From: Nematostella vectensis
Lineage: Eukaryota; Cnidaria; Anthozoa; Actiniaria; Edwardsiidae
Assembly (NCBI RefSeq): GCF_932526225.1
Contig: NC_064038.1
Coordinates: 15,617,575-15,681,574, forward strand
Reading direction: 5' to 3'
DNA length: 64,000 nucleotides
Shown: piece after piece, positions 28,865 to 39,198 of the stretch
Layout of the letters: each line of letters begins with the position of its first letter
Position numbering within the stretch: position 1 is the stretch's first letter
Made by a program: the position numbers and the translations under genes
Notes under the pieces: model-generated
The model's input: only the letters and a program-made list of their open reading frames with translations
Told to the model about the DNA's origin: nothing
The model's database searches: none

Positions 28865-29797
28865 TCATACCACACCAGGCGTACCCAGGACTGTGGCCAC
28901 TTCTCTCGCTTTCCTACTGATGGTTAACTCGGAGACGCCCGTTCTTTCGGAGAATTTTTTAAGTGTAATATCGATCTTCTTTTGCCGTATCCAGTAATAG
29001 GTTAAAGCAACCGCAAAGGATTGTGGGCGAGCGCGATTCAACTCAGACGAGCGGTTCTTAGATCTGTAGTAGAGCTGGACCACCTCTCCCTTCTGTGTGG
29101 GGGACGCCGAGAATCTATCCATCACATCGCGAATGTGGTCCACGACGGTGGGAGACGTTCCGTGTAGTAAGTAACCTTTAGGCGCGTTAATACTAAAGAT
29201 TTTTAGACCCTTAAGGCAACTCTTCCTGCTCAATCCAAAAGTTTTCATCAAGGTTTTCGGTGTCTGACACTTACCAGACATCTTGTAGGCGTAGCAGATA
29301 CACGCAAAGACGATCGCCTTCCGTGGGTCGCCGCGAAAAATCTGGCCTTTCGTCACCTGAGTGTATATCTCGTTAGCTTTGGCTACAATTACCCCGCTAA
29401 AACCCATGTTCTCCACATCCTTGTCAATATTTCTATCCTCAGACCTACGTACCTGGACCCGACTTGGATCCGAAGACCGTTTGCCGTCGGAATGTCCGTA
29501 AAAACCCCATTCCCTTTCGTGCGCGATCACGCGCTGCATCTGTTCCCCGCACTCTAAGCAACTAGTGACCCCGTCTTCTGTGACTAGGTCGTCATGATTG
29601 CAAAGGGTGTTACTACTATCCCCGTCTCCCAAGGAGGCTCTACTAGTCTCGTATTCGGTGAGGGCTCGGTCAAACAGTGCAAATTCCGGCATGAGGGTGG
29701 GGACGTTAATCTCAGGCACCGGTCCGCCGGGGATATTATATGGTGGTGGTGACTGATCTTTCACCTTCAGGTTCTCCATTTCTATCAAACCAGTCAT
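28865..29797 (-). CDS. TFIIB-like transcription initiation factor (310 aa)
   Basis: The shared leader (MTGLIEMENLKVKD) and a proline-rich stretch with PVPEINVPTLMP (compare PIPEINVPILKP in PolB) lead to a zinc ribbon with C66, H68, C80 and C83. A linker with ENMGFSG follows, then two cyclin-fold repeats at about 131-203 (AIVFACICYAYKMSGKCQTP) and 215-303 (RARPQSFAVALTYYWI, then SERTGVSELTISRKAREV). This is the TFIIB layout: the ribbon contacts RNA polymerase II and the cyclin repeats contact TBP and promoter DNA. TFIIB homologues occur in several nucleocytoplasmic large DNA viruses; I do not know it as a standard Polinton gene. The promoter motif ends at its ATG. Confidence 0.88.
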   Translation of the reverse strand: MTGLIEMENLKVKDQSPPPYNIPGGPVPEINVPTLMPEFALFDRALTEYETSRASLGDGDSSNTLCNHDDLVTEDGVTSCLECGEQMQRVIAHEREWGFYGHSDGKRSSDPSRVQVRRSEDRNIDKDVENMGFSGVIVAKANEIYTQVTKGQIFRGDPRKAIVFACICYAYKMSGKCQTPKTLMKTFGLSRKSCLKGLKIFSINAPKGYLLHGTSPTVVDHIRDVMDRFSASPTQKGEVVQLYYRSKNRSSELNRARPQSFAVALTYYWIRQKKIDITLKKFSERTGVSELTISRKAREVATVLGTPGVV

Positions 29798-29816
29798 GTC
29801 TTTAAACCACTTTTCA
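29798..29816 (-). promoter_or_regulatory. Promoter-like motif of the TFIIB-like gene
   Basis: On the - strand GAAAAGTGGTTTAAAGAC directly before the ATG, identical to the block before PolB. Confidence 0.65.
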
Positions 29817-29834
29817 AAGGCTTTTTAGATGTGA

Positions 29835-29864
29835 AGCCGAGAGGCTAACCTCCCCGAGCTCCCT
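29835..29864. repeat. Dispersed palindrome copy 8
   Basis: On the - strand GGGAGCTCGGGGAGGTTAGC then CTCTCGGCTTC; intergenic, mirrors copy 1 next to the opposite terminus. Confidence 0.6.
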
Positions 29865-29902
29865 CTAGGTGGGGTCTAAAGTCTCCGCACCACATTCGTG
29901 GA

Positions 29903-30130
29903 CTAGTATCTTACCCATCTTTCTTGACCGTACCGTGGCATGGAGAGTAACATCAATGTAACACCAACGACAATCATCGCTGCTCCGGCCACAAAATCGA
30001 GCGGGTCGAAGCTTCTGTAGTCCGAGTCTTCATAGTAACCACCGGCATCAAAGCACGGTCCAGTAAAACTATCCTCCAGCATCGGACCGCTGCTAGCTTT
30101 TTTATCCTTCACATCCATGTTCAATGTCAT
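29903..30130 (-). CDS. Small Polinton membrane protein (75 aa)
   Basis: An acidic and aromatic N-terminal part, then one transmembrane segment at about 45-65 (FVAGAAMIVVGVTLMLLSM) and a short basic end. Not recognised. It has its own upstream motif and is the last gene before the right terminal repeat. Confidence 0.6.
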   Translation of the reverse strand: MTLNMDVKDKKASSGPMLEDSFTGPCFDAGGYYEDSDYRSFDPLDFVAGAAMIVVGVTLMLLSMPRYGQERWVRY

Positions 30131-30149
30131 TTTATCTAGGACCCCACAC

Positions 30150-30160
30150 GTCTTTAGACC
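30150..30160 (-). promoter_or_regulatory. Promoter-like motif of the terminal small gene
   Basis: On the - strand GGTCTAAAGACGTG, with the ATG 16 nt further downstream. Confidence 0.55.
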
Positions 30161-30174
30161 AGAATAGCCCCCAG

Positions 30175-30554
30175 GCTCCCCCTAGATGCGACACGTGACA
30201 AAGTGATTGACAGGTGGGCTTGGCTATCACGTGACAAAGTGATTGACAGGTTTTTTACAAAATGATTGACAGGTGGGCGTGGTCGTCACGTGACAAAGTG
30301 ATTGACAGGTTTTTTTACAAAGTGATTGACAGGTGGGCGTGGTCGTCACGTGACAAAGTGATTGACGGGTGGGCTTGGCTATCACGTGACAAAGTGATTG
30401 ACAGGTGGGCGTGGTCGTGCAAGAGATCTCTGGCAAACTCGCGCATGCGCAGGTCGCGAGGCTTGGCGGAGGTGCGCGGAGACTTTTGCGCCATTTTGGA
30501 ATGAAATTTGGGGAGATCAAAAAGTTGCGCCAGCTGCGCCAAAATCCTACTACT
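30175..30554 (-). repeat. Right terminal inverted repeat of the Polinton
   Basis: The reverse complement of 13466-13845, identical for 351 bp from the tip inwards (30204-30554). Confidence 0.95.
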
Positions 30555-30559
30555 TACTG
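30555..30559. repeat. Target-site duplication, right (TACTG)
   Basis: The direct repeat of 13461-13465, immediately outside the right terminus. Confidence 0.7.
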
Positions 30560-30912
30560 TGATTCTCAGTTATATCCAATGCTTATTCGAAAACAAAATA
30601 GACTATATTTTTCTTATTTACTTGCTTAATTGAATTATCACATATTAGATAAATTATAGATGTCTTCACTTTTTCTCTAAACATAATATTGCATATAGTA
30701 TCATATCTAGTAGCTAATAATTTTGAGATTAATGATGATATATTTTAATGACATATTTTAGTCTAGTTTGATGGTACAGTGATTTTTAATGTGAGATATT
30801 TAAGTCTAGTTTGATGGTTTAGTGACGTCCATATTGATTAACTACACTTGATTTGGTATTTTGATTAAGACACTTTGCGATAATATAATTGGTTAATGAC
30901 TCTGTCATACAG

Positions 30913-31025
30913 ATTCTGGATGCCGAAGTTTGGGCATGTTGGCCCATACAGTGAGCAAGTTAAAAGGGATCATGATGGGAAAATTGTAGACATCATCCCA
31001 AAAGGGAACCCTATGGAGGATGCTG
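30913..31025 (+). CDS. Exon of the unrecognised host gene, downstream of the Polinton
   Basis: A 113-nt exon: acceptor CATACAG|ATTC, donor GCTG|GTAAG. It encodes RFWMPKFGHVGPYSEQVKRD and continues to about residue 38; enters in phase 2 and leaves in phase 1. Phases match the exons at 13046 and 31411, supporting one continuous gene across the Polinton. Confidence 0.7.
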
Positions 31026-31410
31026 GTAAGTGTCTGTTATGATGATTATGTCAGTATTCCTGTCAGCCTTATCATTATACCAGTACAAGAAACAGATTTT
31101 TGGACTGGCTTGTACTTGTAGCATAGCTGTCAACTCTCCCGCATTAGGCGGGAGTCTCAAGATTTATTTCTATCACGGAGGGTACAAGATGCAGGTTGCA
31201 GGTCGGCTGCAGGTTGGGTACAAAATGCAGGTCGGGTGATTACAGTTTTTTTTTTTTTTGCTTTAACTATTTCATACAAACTACGGCTCACGTGACGCGT
31301 TAAAATATTGAATACTTAGATTCTCGTTTATTACTAAACAATTATGTGACCTTGGGAATAAAGAATATCCTTCCAGTCTCAAGGTTTTATTTCTATCATT
31401 TTCTTAAAAG

Positions 31411-31568
31411 GTGTCAAGACATTGATACGTTCCTTAAATAAAAGGAAGCGCCGACCTTCTAGAAGAGACATGAGGGCCGGCATGAAGCCCTATGAGGCAA
31501 AGAAGGCGCCACCATTCTCTCTTGAGGATATGCTAAAGATGAGAGAATACTGTTTGAAGACAGTTGAG
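31411..31568 (+). CDS. Exon of the unrecognised host gene
   Basis: Acceptor CTTAAAAG|GTGTC; likely donor GTTGAG|GTAAAC. It encodes a very basic stretch (SLNKRKRRPSRRDMRAGMK) then PPFSLEDMLKMREYCLKT. The first codon is completed by the G of the previous exon. The frame stays open to 31799, so this could also be the last exon with a longer tail. No domain recognised. Confidence 0.6.
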
Positions 31569-34500
31569 GTAAACAATTTAATTACCATCACAAAAAAGTG
31601 CATTAGAAATAAACAGGTAATATCACATATAGGTCCATTCTACAAACATGACAGACACAATAGATTCTGTAGTCGAATATTCCATAATATTCGAGGGGTC
31701 CATCAGAGAGGACGAAGGCATCTAGTAGATTCTAGGATAATCTCCGATACTATCACAAAATCAAGGGTCCAGCAGATGGAAGAAGCAGGAACTAAATAGA
31801 CATCTGTCTAATAGCTTATTAGAGGAAAACAATGATAATATCCTAATCTCAATAAACAGTTGAAGCTCTCATAAGCGACCACCTTGGGAACTGATAATTG
31901 TAGTCGTTAACAGAGCTGGTCTCTTACGAGAGCTTGCTCTCATAAGCAACCACTGGGCGCCAAAAACTTGAACAATAGGTGTTGGTCTCTTACGGGAGCA
32001 CATCCTTTTCCAATGCTTTATGCTTGTGGCAGTTGGCTGTCAAATATGGAGTAGAATATTGGACATCCCTTTACAGATATATTTTCTTATTCTGCTGTGC
32101 TGTCTTGTTGAAATAAATTTGATCCAGGATCTTTTTAATTTGTGTCTGAGAATTGAGTTATTTTTAGCATATCTCCACCACTCCTCCGGCACCAGGGAGG
32201 AGTCGTGAAGATGTGCGAGGGGGACTCCGATAACAAATTGGGTGTGGTTCAAGGAAATTTTAAAGGCCAAAACACCCCCTTCGAATAGCAATTGGTCGAA
32301 TTTTATTCCCTAAGAGATAACAGAATTTAAAAAAAAAAAGGTTAATTACTCCCTTAGGAATAGCAGTTGGTCGAATTTTATACCCTAAGAGATATCGGCT
32401 CCTGAACTCTTCCAAACCAAATTTACCCAGTTTTCCTAAAGCTAATAAGGCGCGCAAAGAACATTTTATGTTTTTTCTATAGGCTGAAATAGGTACATAA
32501 CTTCTCACTCTCCAAGGAAACCTTTAAAGTAAGATTTGGACATGCATTATAACAATACACATACCTGCAATTTTGACAAACTCCTTCTTCTGAACCTCAT
32601 CCCTTTGAACAGCTGCCGTAAGTGTAAGCTTACTCCGTTTTCTCTTTCTAGTCTGTAGTCACCATTAACATTGTTTCCAAGTATTAAACCTCTTAACAAG
32701 ATTTTTTTGTGTTCCTTAGCTGTTTAGTAGTTTTCACTAGTTGTTTTCACGGTCATCAAGGTCTGAATACTTGTCATGTTTTCCCCGCCAATTTTACTGT
32801 CGTTCACCACGCGACACTGCAACTCAAAACTCGAAAATGTGACAGGAGAGCAACATCAAACCCGCGGTTTTGATTGGTTTCTTTGGGATTTGACATGATG
32901 TGACCAATGACGGTGACGGGTGACGGTTTGTTATTGGCTCGTTTTCAGACAGTGTATCCAGACTATATTGCAACTGTAGTAGAATGTCTCAGTTCTACTA
33001 ACAGCGATTCTCAGTGTAACGCGATGTGCAGGCGATGGCAAAGTAGCCAAGCGTCATTTTGCAGTCGTCTGATCTATGACAGTAAATGCTCGCTTTCTCA
33101 AATTCATCCCGAGTTTAACTCGAGGCTGGAAATGTTCCATGTTGAATGACAAATGTAAAGAATTTTTTTTTGCATCGGGCTCGCAATGTTCGTACCGTTA
33201 CTGGGTTTTTGTTTTGTATACCTTTACAGAAACTCTGCAAACATCAGATGCATAGTTGGGTTTTGAAGCGGACTTACTTTCTCACCATTGACCAGAATCA
33301 TGATAAACAACAATGTTTATTTAACGAATGAAATTGTTCTTTGATATTCTGGTTAACGGTGGGTGAACAGGGCAGCGACAGGGGTAAGGGTGGTAGGGGT
33401 GGGACACCTCTAAAAAAAAACATATGCTCCTTGAGAAAATGAGTTTCAAATTCTAAGGGATAGCAAAATAAAATGAGTTTTGACCTTAGGGGACAGGAAA
33501 AGGTCTCCGTTTTAGATGATTTATCCTTAAGGGATAGCAGTTAAAATTATCGCCTCTGTCGTGTTGGGAAACAGGGAAGCTGTTCATTCCTTCTCGACTT
33601 CTTCTTGTTATTGTAACCCTCCAAGGAATCCAGTTCTCAGCAGTGGGCGGATATGCAACTACGCTGTAAATCTTTCGATTTACTCTCGCACTTCATCAAT
33701 CCTAGACTACTTGTTGTTAAAACAAAAGGTACAATGGTCAAAAAGAAGTCCTCCTACTTGTTGCTTGTTGCTATTTCTGCAATCACAACCCTCATAACAA
33801 TCTAGATCTGACATTTTTCATTAGCTGAATTTGTGGAGCCCTGTCCAGGAAAGAGAAGCGGTGGGAACTTTATACAGAAGTGTAGGAAAGAGAAAAGGAA
33901 AAACTGTACCCTACTTTATCCACGTCCCCGTATAGTCAATATAGGGATACCCGTGTTAAAGTGGTTTCACTTAATGATAAGTCGAATACTTCATAAAAGA
34001 CGACACTATATCATTTATTTTCAATGTTTGTTTTATCTTTAGGATTTACTCTAATTCAAACTCATCTCACCCCCACCCCACCCCTTCACTACCCCCTGAA
34101 ACCAACAACCCGCCCCTTAGTTTTGGAACAACTCTGTTCTCGTAGTTTACTAAGGCCGTTGGGGGACCTAAATAAGCCGCTGTGCTCGTTCAGAGAGAAG
34201 AAAAATAGGTGAGACCAACATAAGTTTTGACACCTAAGTTATAGAAAAAGTGCGTAGTCTCTAGATCCTTTTCCTCAAAGAATAGCATCATCCACTATAA
34301 GCGCGTAAAGGCTTTTGGCAGCGCAACATGATAAGTTGCCAGGAAAGATGAACTCGTTCCAAAATGACAAAGAAGTAGGCATTAAGAATAAGTAATTAGG
34401 TACAGAGTTCCAAAATGACAAAGAAGTAGACACTAAGAAGAAGTAATTAGGTAGAGTTTCATCCTCTTTGCCGAGGTTATGATCAGGTAGCGAATGTCAG

Positions 34501-36239
34501 CATATGTAACAAATGTCAGCGTACGTAGCAAATGTCAGCAAATGTAACAAATGTCAGCAAGTTTTGAGGTCTACCTAGTGCGATCTTTCTCAGAAAAATA
34601 CCTGTTCAAGCGGAGCACAAGACTTGGAAATCATTGAAAGGTAATATATTGTTATAGATTAGACGAGGGAAGACACAAAAGTAATAAAAAAACATCTTCC
34701 GCGTATCATCTTTAATGGCCATGTTCATTTTCGGCTTCATTGTACATGCCTAAACATCGAGCTCACATTTTGAAAAAGCAACAAAATAGTCAACAATAAA
34801 ATTAAGTTAGAGTTGTTATTAGGATATAATGATCCACCAGCCTGATAAGGCGATCACTTTAGACAGACAGACAGACGCAGACTAGTTTTGTTATAGAAAC
34901 AGCCTATTTTTTTAAATATTTGCCATTAATAGGAAACAGTAGTATGTCAGTTTTGCATTTATCCCCTCTATATTAGCTGTAGGATTTATGATCACAGTTT
35001 TACCCTGTTAAATCCTTTGCATTTGACTACGAAATTTAATTAATTTAATTCTTTCTTCAGCCTTTGTATAATTATGTGGTTACTTATTGTTAGTAGAGTT
35101 AGAGCAATTCTTTGCTTTATAGCAGGGTTAGCTAACAGGTAGGCTAACTAATAGGCTTCTGCTTATAATTCTTAAACAATTTTCAGTTTATTGCGTTCGT
35201 TAGTATATTTCCTGTTGTCATAAGAGCCGAGTAAGCTGAGCTAATTTTTAAATGTTTGTTATACTTCACACATTCCATATAAATTACTGTTTTCAAAAGA
35301 GCCTGGTCATCCTTTGGCAATAAACGTGTCCAGTATTTTATGCTTCTGAACGATAAGTCAATTTGGATAAAAATTAATGGTTTTGCGCTGAAATCCCAAG
35401 TCCCCTTAACTCGGGGCAGATTCGTTGTGTAGCCATTTAGCTTGTGGGGTACGTGCGCACAGGGGGTTGAACTCAGCACAGTGTAACCAAACTGGAGTTT
35501 CATACACCAGAGGGGTAAGCTTTGAAAGAGGCTAGATAGTATAGAGAACTTCTGTTCTCAACGAGTTACAGAATCCAAGTGATCCTTGCTAAGCGGTCAC
35601 GTTATAATATGTGACCGAGCCTTGTAATTTGGTAGGAATATGACGTCGCTGCGGTAAGAATTGGTAGGATTCCTACTGCCCATATATGGGCACCGGAAGA
35701 GAAGAAATATTTTTATAGGTTGCTGGTGGGTACGCTAATTTCTAATGGATTAGGTCGTTGGTAGTTTTAGTATTTTTCTTAATTTTTAACAGATTTTTCA
35801 ATTATTTTCTGTTTTTCGTACTCCGTAAATAAACCCGGAAAACGAGGCCTATATCTTCCATGGGACGTGGAATTGCACAATTCTTTTCACTATAGGTATA
35901 CATCACTTATTGTACTTCCAATATATCAAATAAAATTTTGTGGCAATTAAAAACACGAGTTTTGATGAGGCGATAAACAGCCCCCACTGAGCGCTCATAT
36001 TTCAACAATTGCAAGACAATTGCTGTCTTAAGAGCACATACCTTTGCATCGGGACACCTTTTATCGCCAAAATAAGTTCATATAAATGCGAAACGTGGTC
36101 CTGGTAGACTCTAAATAACATCTTACAAGGCATATCTAACCGTAGAAGTTCAAAAAAGACACTCGATAACGCTAGGTCAACCATCCGATCGACCTCGAAT
36201 TATACGCAATCGTACGCCACGCTTCCCGTCGAATTTAGT
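31569..36239. other. Repeat-rich non-coding region
   Basis: No gene recognised in 4.7 kb. It contains short duplications, each of two copies: 32285-32400 (TAGCARTTGGTCGAATTTTA), 34343-34440 (TTCCAAAATGACAAAGAAGT) and AATGTCAGC units at 34494-34560. There is also an AGAC microsatellite near 34857. Further exons of the upstream gene may be hidden here. Confidence 0.4.
31864..32000. repeat. Inverted copies of a GCTCTCATAAGCGACCAC repeat
   Basis: GCTCTCATAAGCGACCAC near 31865 and GCTCTCATAAGCAACCAC near 31936 face TGGTCTCTTACGAGAGC near 31918 and TGGTCTCTTACGGGAGC near 31984. This suggests two adjacent short inverted-repeat elements. Confidence 0.55.
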
Positions 36240-38134
36240 CCTTCATAGAAAGCTGTACTGTAGAACAAAAAATTTCTTCGTCTGAGACGGTCACTCTTAA
36301 ATGCTAGATCAGTAAAAAACAAATCCCTCATTATCAAAGACTGTTGTTGAACACGATAATGACTTCCTTGCAATAACAGAGACTTGGTGGCAATCAGATA
36401 TTTCGAGTCAAATAACTGTGAATAATATTTGTCCAACTGGGTTTCTTATTCACCATGTTCCGCGTGCAGGTGCACGTGGAGGTGGGGTTGCGCTACTAAC
36501 ACAAAAGTCAATTTAAATTAACAAGATTGTCAGTAGATGTGACCTACACTTCCTTTAAGTTCACTGATTTTATGATAACTCACTCATCAACTAGGCTAAG
36601 GATGATTGTTGCGTACAGACCCCCACCTTCCAAGAAGAACAGATTCACTGTTTCTATGTTTTTGGATGAGTTTAGCTCTTTTCTGGAAAACTTAGCGACT
36701 ACCATTTATCCCCTGATCGTTGCTGGTGACTTTAATTTCCATCTAGATAACAGCAATGACCGTTCAGCTGCTCGTTTTCAAGAGCCTATGGACACCTTTA
36801 ATCTATCCCAACATGTCCAACAACCAACACACAAAAATGGACACACCCTAGATCTAGTAATAACTAGACCGGCTGAGACCTCTGTCAGAAACGTAATGGT
36901 GACTGACCCTTCAAAATCCGATAACTGTGCAGTGCATTGGACGTCACCATGTCAGGTGAAGCCTTCCACTGAGAGAAAGGAAATATCATACCGGAAATAA
37001 ATCCCTTGACAGGGAAGCTTTTATGGAAGATATAATGGTTTCTCCTTTGTTTTGCAAGGATTACACTAATACAGAAGAACTTTGTTATAATAATGTCTTG
37101 ACAAAATCACTATCAGGCCAGCTGCTCCGTGGTACTGTGATAATATTCGTAAAGAAAAAGCTAAGCGCAGGAAACTTGAAGCTCTGTGGCGGAAAACTAG
37201 ACTAGATGTGCATAGGCAAATGTATACCGAACAATGTGTACATGTAAACAGATTGTTTTATGACCCAAGAATGCAGTTTTATGCTGACATAATTGATGAA
37301 AATTCCACCAAACAACGCACACTGTTTTCAAGAATTCAAAAATTGCTTTGTCTCAATACTGCCAAAAAACTTCCATCTCATACCTGTAAAAGGGCATTGG
37401 CAGACATTCATATTTTTTTTCACGAACAAGGTACAAGTAATAAGGGAAGGTTTCCCAACAAGAGTAACCGATAACAATGAACAAATTCTAAATTTTGAAC
37501 AAACACAAAGCAACTATGCTATCCCTGAACTTTGTGAGTATTCTCCAACTACAGTGCACGAACTTTCTTTCTTGGTAAGCAATATGATACCCAAGTCGTG
37601 CAGCTTTGATCCCCTGCCTGGTTCCATTTTAAGGGATTGCCAAGGAGTTATTCTTCCTCTTATTACAAATATAATCAACCTTTCTTTTTCTGAGGCGGTT
37701 GTACCACTATCTTTAAAGGAAACTGTACTTGATCCCATTCTTAAGAAGGACAATTTGAACCATGAGATATTTTCGACCCATCTCCAATGGAAAATGGAAT
37801 GGCAATGGAAAAAGTTGTTGCCATTAGACTAAACCAACATCTTGATTGCGGGGGCTTGCATGAGATCTATCAGTCGGCCTACAAAAAAGGGCATAGTACT
37901 GAGACAGCCCTTACGCGCATACAAAATGACATTCTGAGAGCCATTTATGATGGGCAAAGTGTCATTCTTGTATTGCTGGACTTATCAGCAGCATTCGATA
38001 CAGTGGATCATGATTTGCTGATTGGAAGACTTAAACATCGCTTTAGAATTAATGGTTCAGCGCTCTCCTGGTTGAGGTCATATCTGTCTGACAGATCTCA
38101 GTTTGTGAAAATCGAACCTGAGCTAGATAGATAA
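36240..38134 (+). pseudogene. Decayed non-LTR retrotransposon (CR1/L2-like LINE)
   Basis: An endonuclease domain in pieces: NARSVKNKSL and ITETWW near 36300-36400, then 36527-37000 with YRPPPS, LIVAGDFNFH and HTLDLVITRP. A linker follows in shifted frames, then reverse transcriptase: SCSFDPLPGSIL near 37600 and LLDLSAAFDTVDHDLLI near 37980. The copy stops at 38134 inside the RT; frameshifts and stops break it in several places. Dead, 3'-truncated. Confidence 0.88.
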
Positions 38135-38939
38135 GTCTTGATTTGTAGATGTATTTTACTTATTTGACGAAAAGTTTCTTTTACGATTAAAACAGACCTG
38201 GTAAGCCCTTTTAGTGCGCGCCAAAATAGCGTTCAATCAGCGTTCAAGAATATTGACCTCTCAGCCAATTAAAAACACAGTGGAAGCAAGATGATTGAAT
38301 AGTGACACCGGGAAAATCAGAGAAGTTGTAAAACGACAAAAATCTTTTTGTTTGAGATTATTTTCAGAAATATTTGCAAACAAAAAGCATTTCACTCGAA
38401 AGAAATATGACAGGAATTACGTTTTGATTCATATATTCTATTCACACTATTTTGAATTGAAATTTTCGTTCACACTATTTTGAATTGAAATTTTCGTCCT
38501 TGACTGTCCATGTTGTTTGCCTTGTTGTGTTCGCTTGTTTAGGAGAAAAATTCCGTATTTTAGCTATTATAAAAAAAGCTTTTCTTTTTTTATTTTTGCT
38601 CTGTAACATCATAATGAGAATAGTAGTACAGAGCCTCGACAATTCCCTGATAAATGCTGCTGGTTTTGTAGCCTTTTCCTTAAACTATAAAGTTTTCAAC
38701 CACCGCACCATGACAAAAATTTTACTGTGTACTTTAGATATAATAAAAAAAATATAATCTTGTTTTTTTATTGTAAATGCCATATCACAACACTGATTGG
38801 GGCAAAGCAAGGTAAAGGCATCATCTCTTCAGGTGTGGGGTGGACTCGAGGTGTGCTCCATGAAAGTAGACAGGGCTGATTGTCCTATCTTCAAATACTA
38901 TCCCCACATCAGAGTTAGCATCGAAATAAGATTAAGGAG
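38135..38939. other. Intergenic, AT-rich
   Basis: A 28-bp direct duplication (TTCACACTATTTTGAATTGA...) lies at about 38440-38496. No gene recognised. Confidence 0.45.
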
Positions 38940-39098
38940 CGCCAGTACCGGTCAGCGGTACTTAGTTATGTTACGTTCACCAAATCCTGCCACGTCTCCG
39001 CCATCTTGTTTTTGCTGTGTTACGATACTGGCTTTGGTTCTCTGTCGATTAAAGCGTTTCCAAGTTGTGTCCTAGTTTGTGGTCTTATTCAACTGGCG
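38940..39098 (+). repeat. 5' LTR (159 bp)
   Basis: Begins CGCCAGTACCGG and ends TTCAACTGGCG, with short inverted ends CGCCAGT/ACTGGCG instead of TG/CA. Appears identical to 42443-42601. GGAG lies outside the left end and overlaps or abuts the right end, so it may be part of a target duplication. Confidence 0.85.
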
Positions 39099-39198
39099 TG
39101 GTGGCAGCTGGATTTCGTCCCTTCGTCTCTTTCGCCAAAAAAATCACAGAATAGAACAGCAAACGCCGCTGTGACAGCACAACTTATTTACCGAAGAA

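Larger units (their letters stand above)
13466..30554. mobile_element. Complete Polinton/Maverick element (17,089 bp)
   Basis: The boundaries are AGTAGTAGG at 13466 and its reverse complement CCTACTACT ending at 30554, giving the AG...CT ends usual for Polintons. Inside are protein-primed PolB, retroviral-type integrase, A32-like ATPase and two probable jelly-roll capsid proteins, the hallmark set, plus small membrane proteins and a five-gene - strand block at the right end. All hallmark frames are uninterrupted and the terminal repeats are identical over 351 bp, so insertion is recent. No adenain-type cysteine protease was recognised. It sits in the intron between exons 13046-13139 and 30913-31025 of a host gene. 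Confidence 0.97.

Noticed and set aside
37023-37832. Separate small genes at 37023-37832
   Set aside because: These frames are pieces of the decayed LINE between its endonuclease and reverse transcriptase domains.
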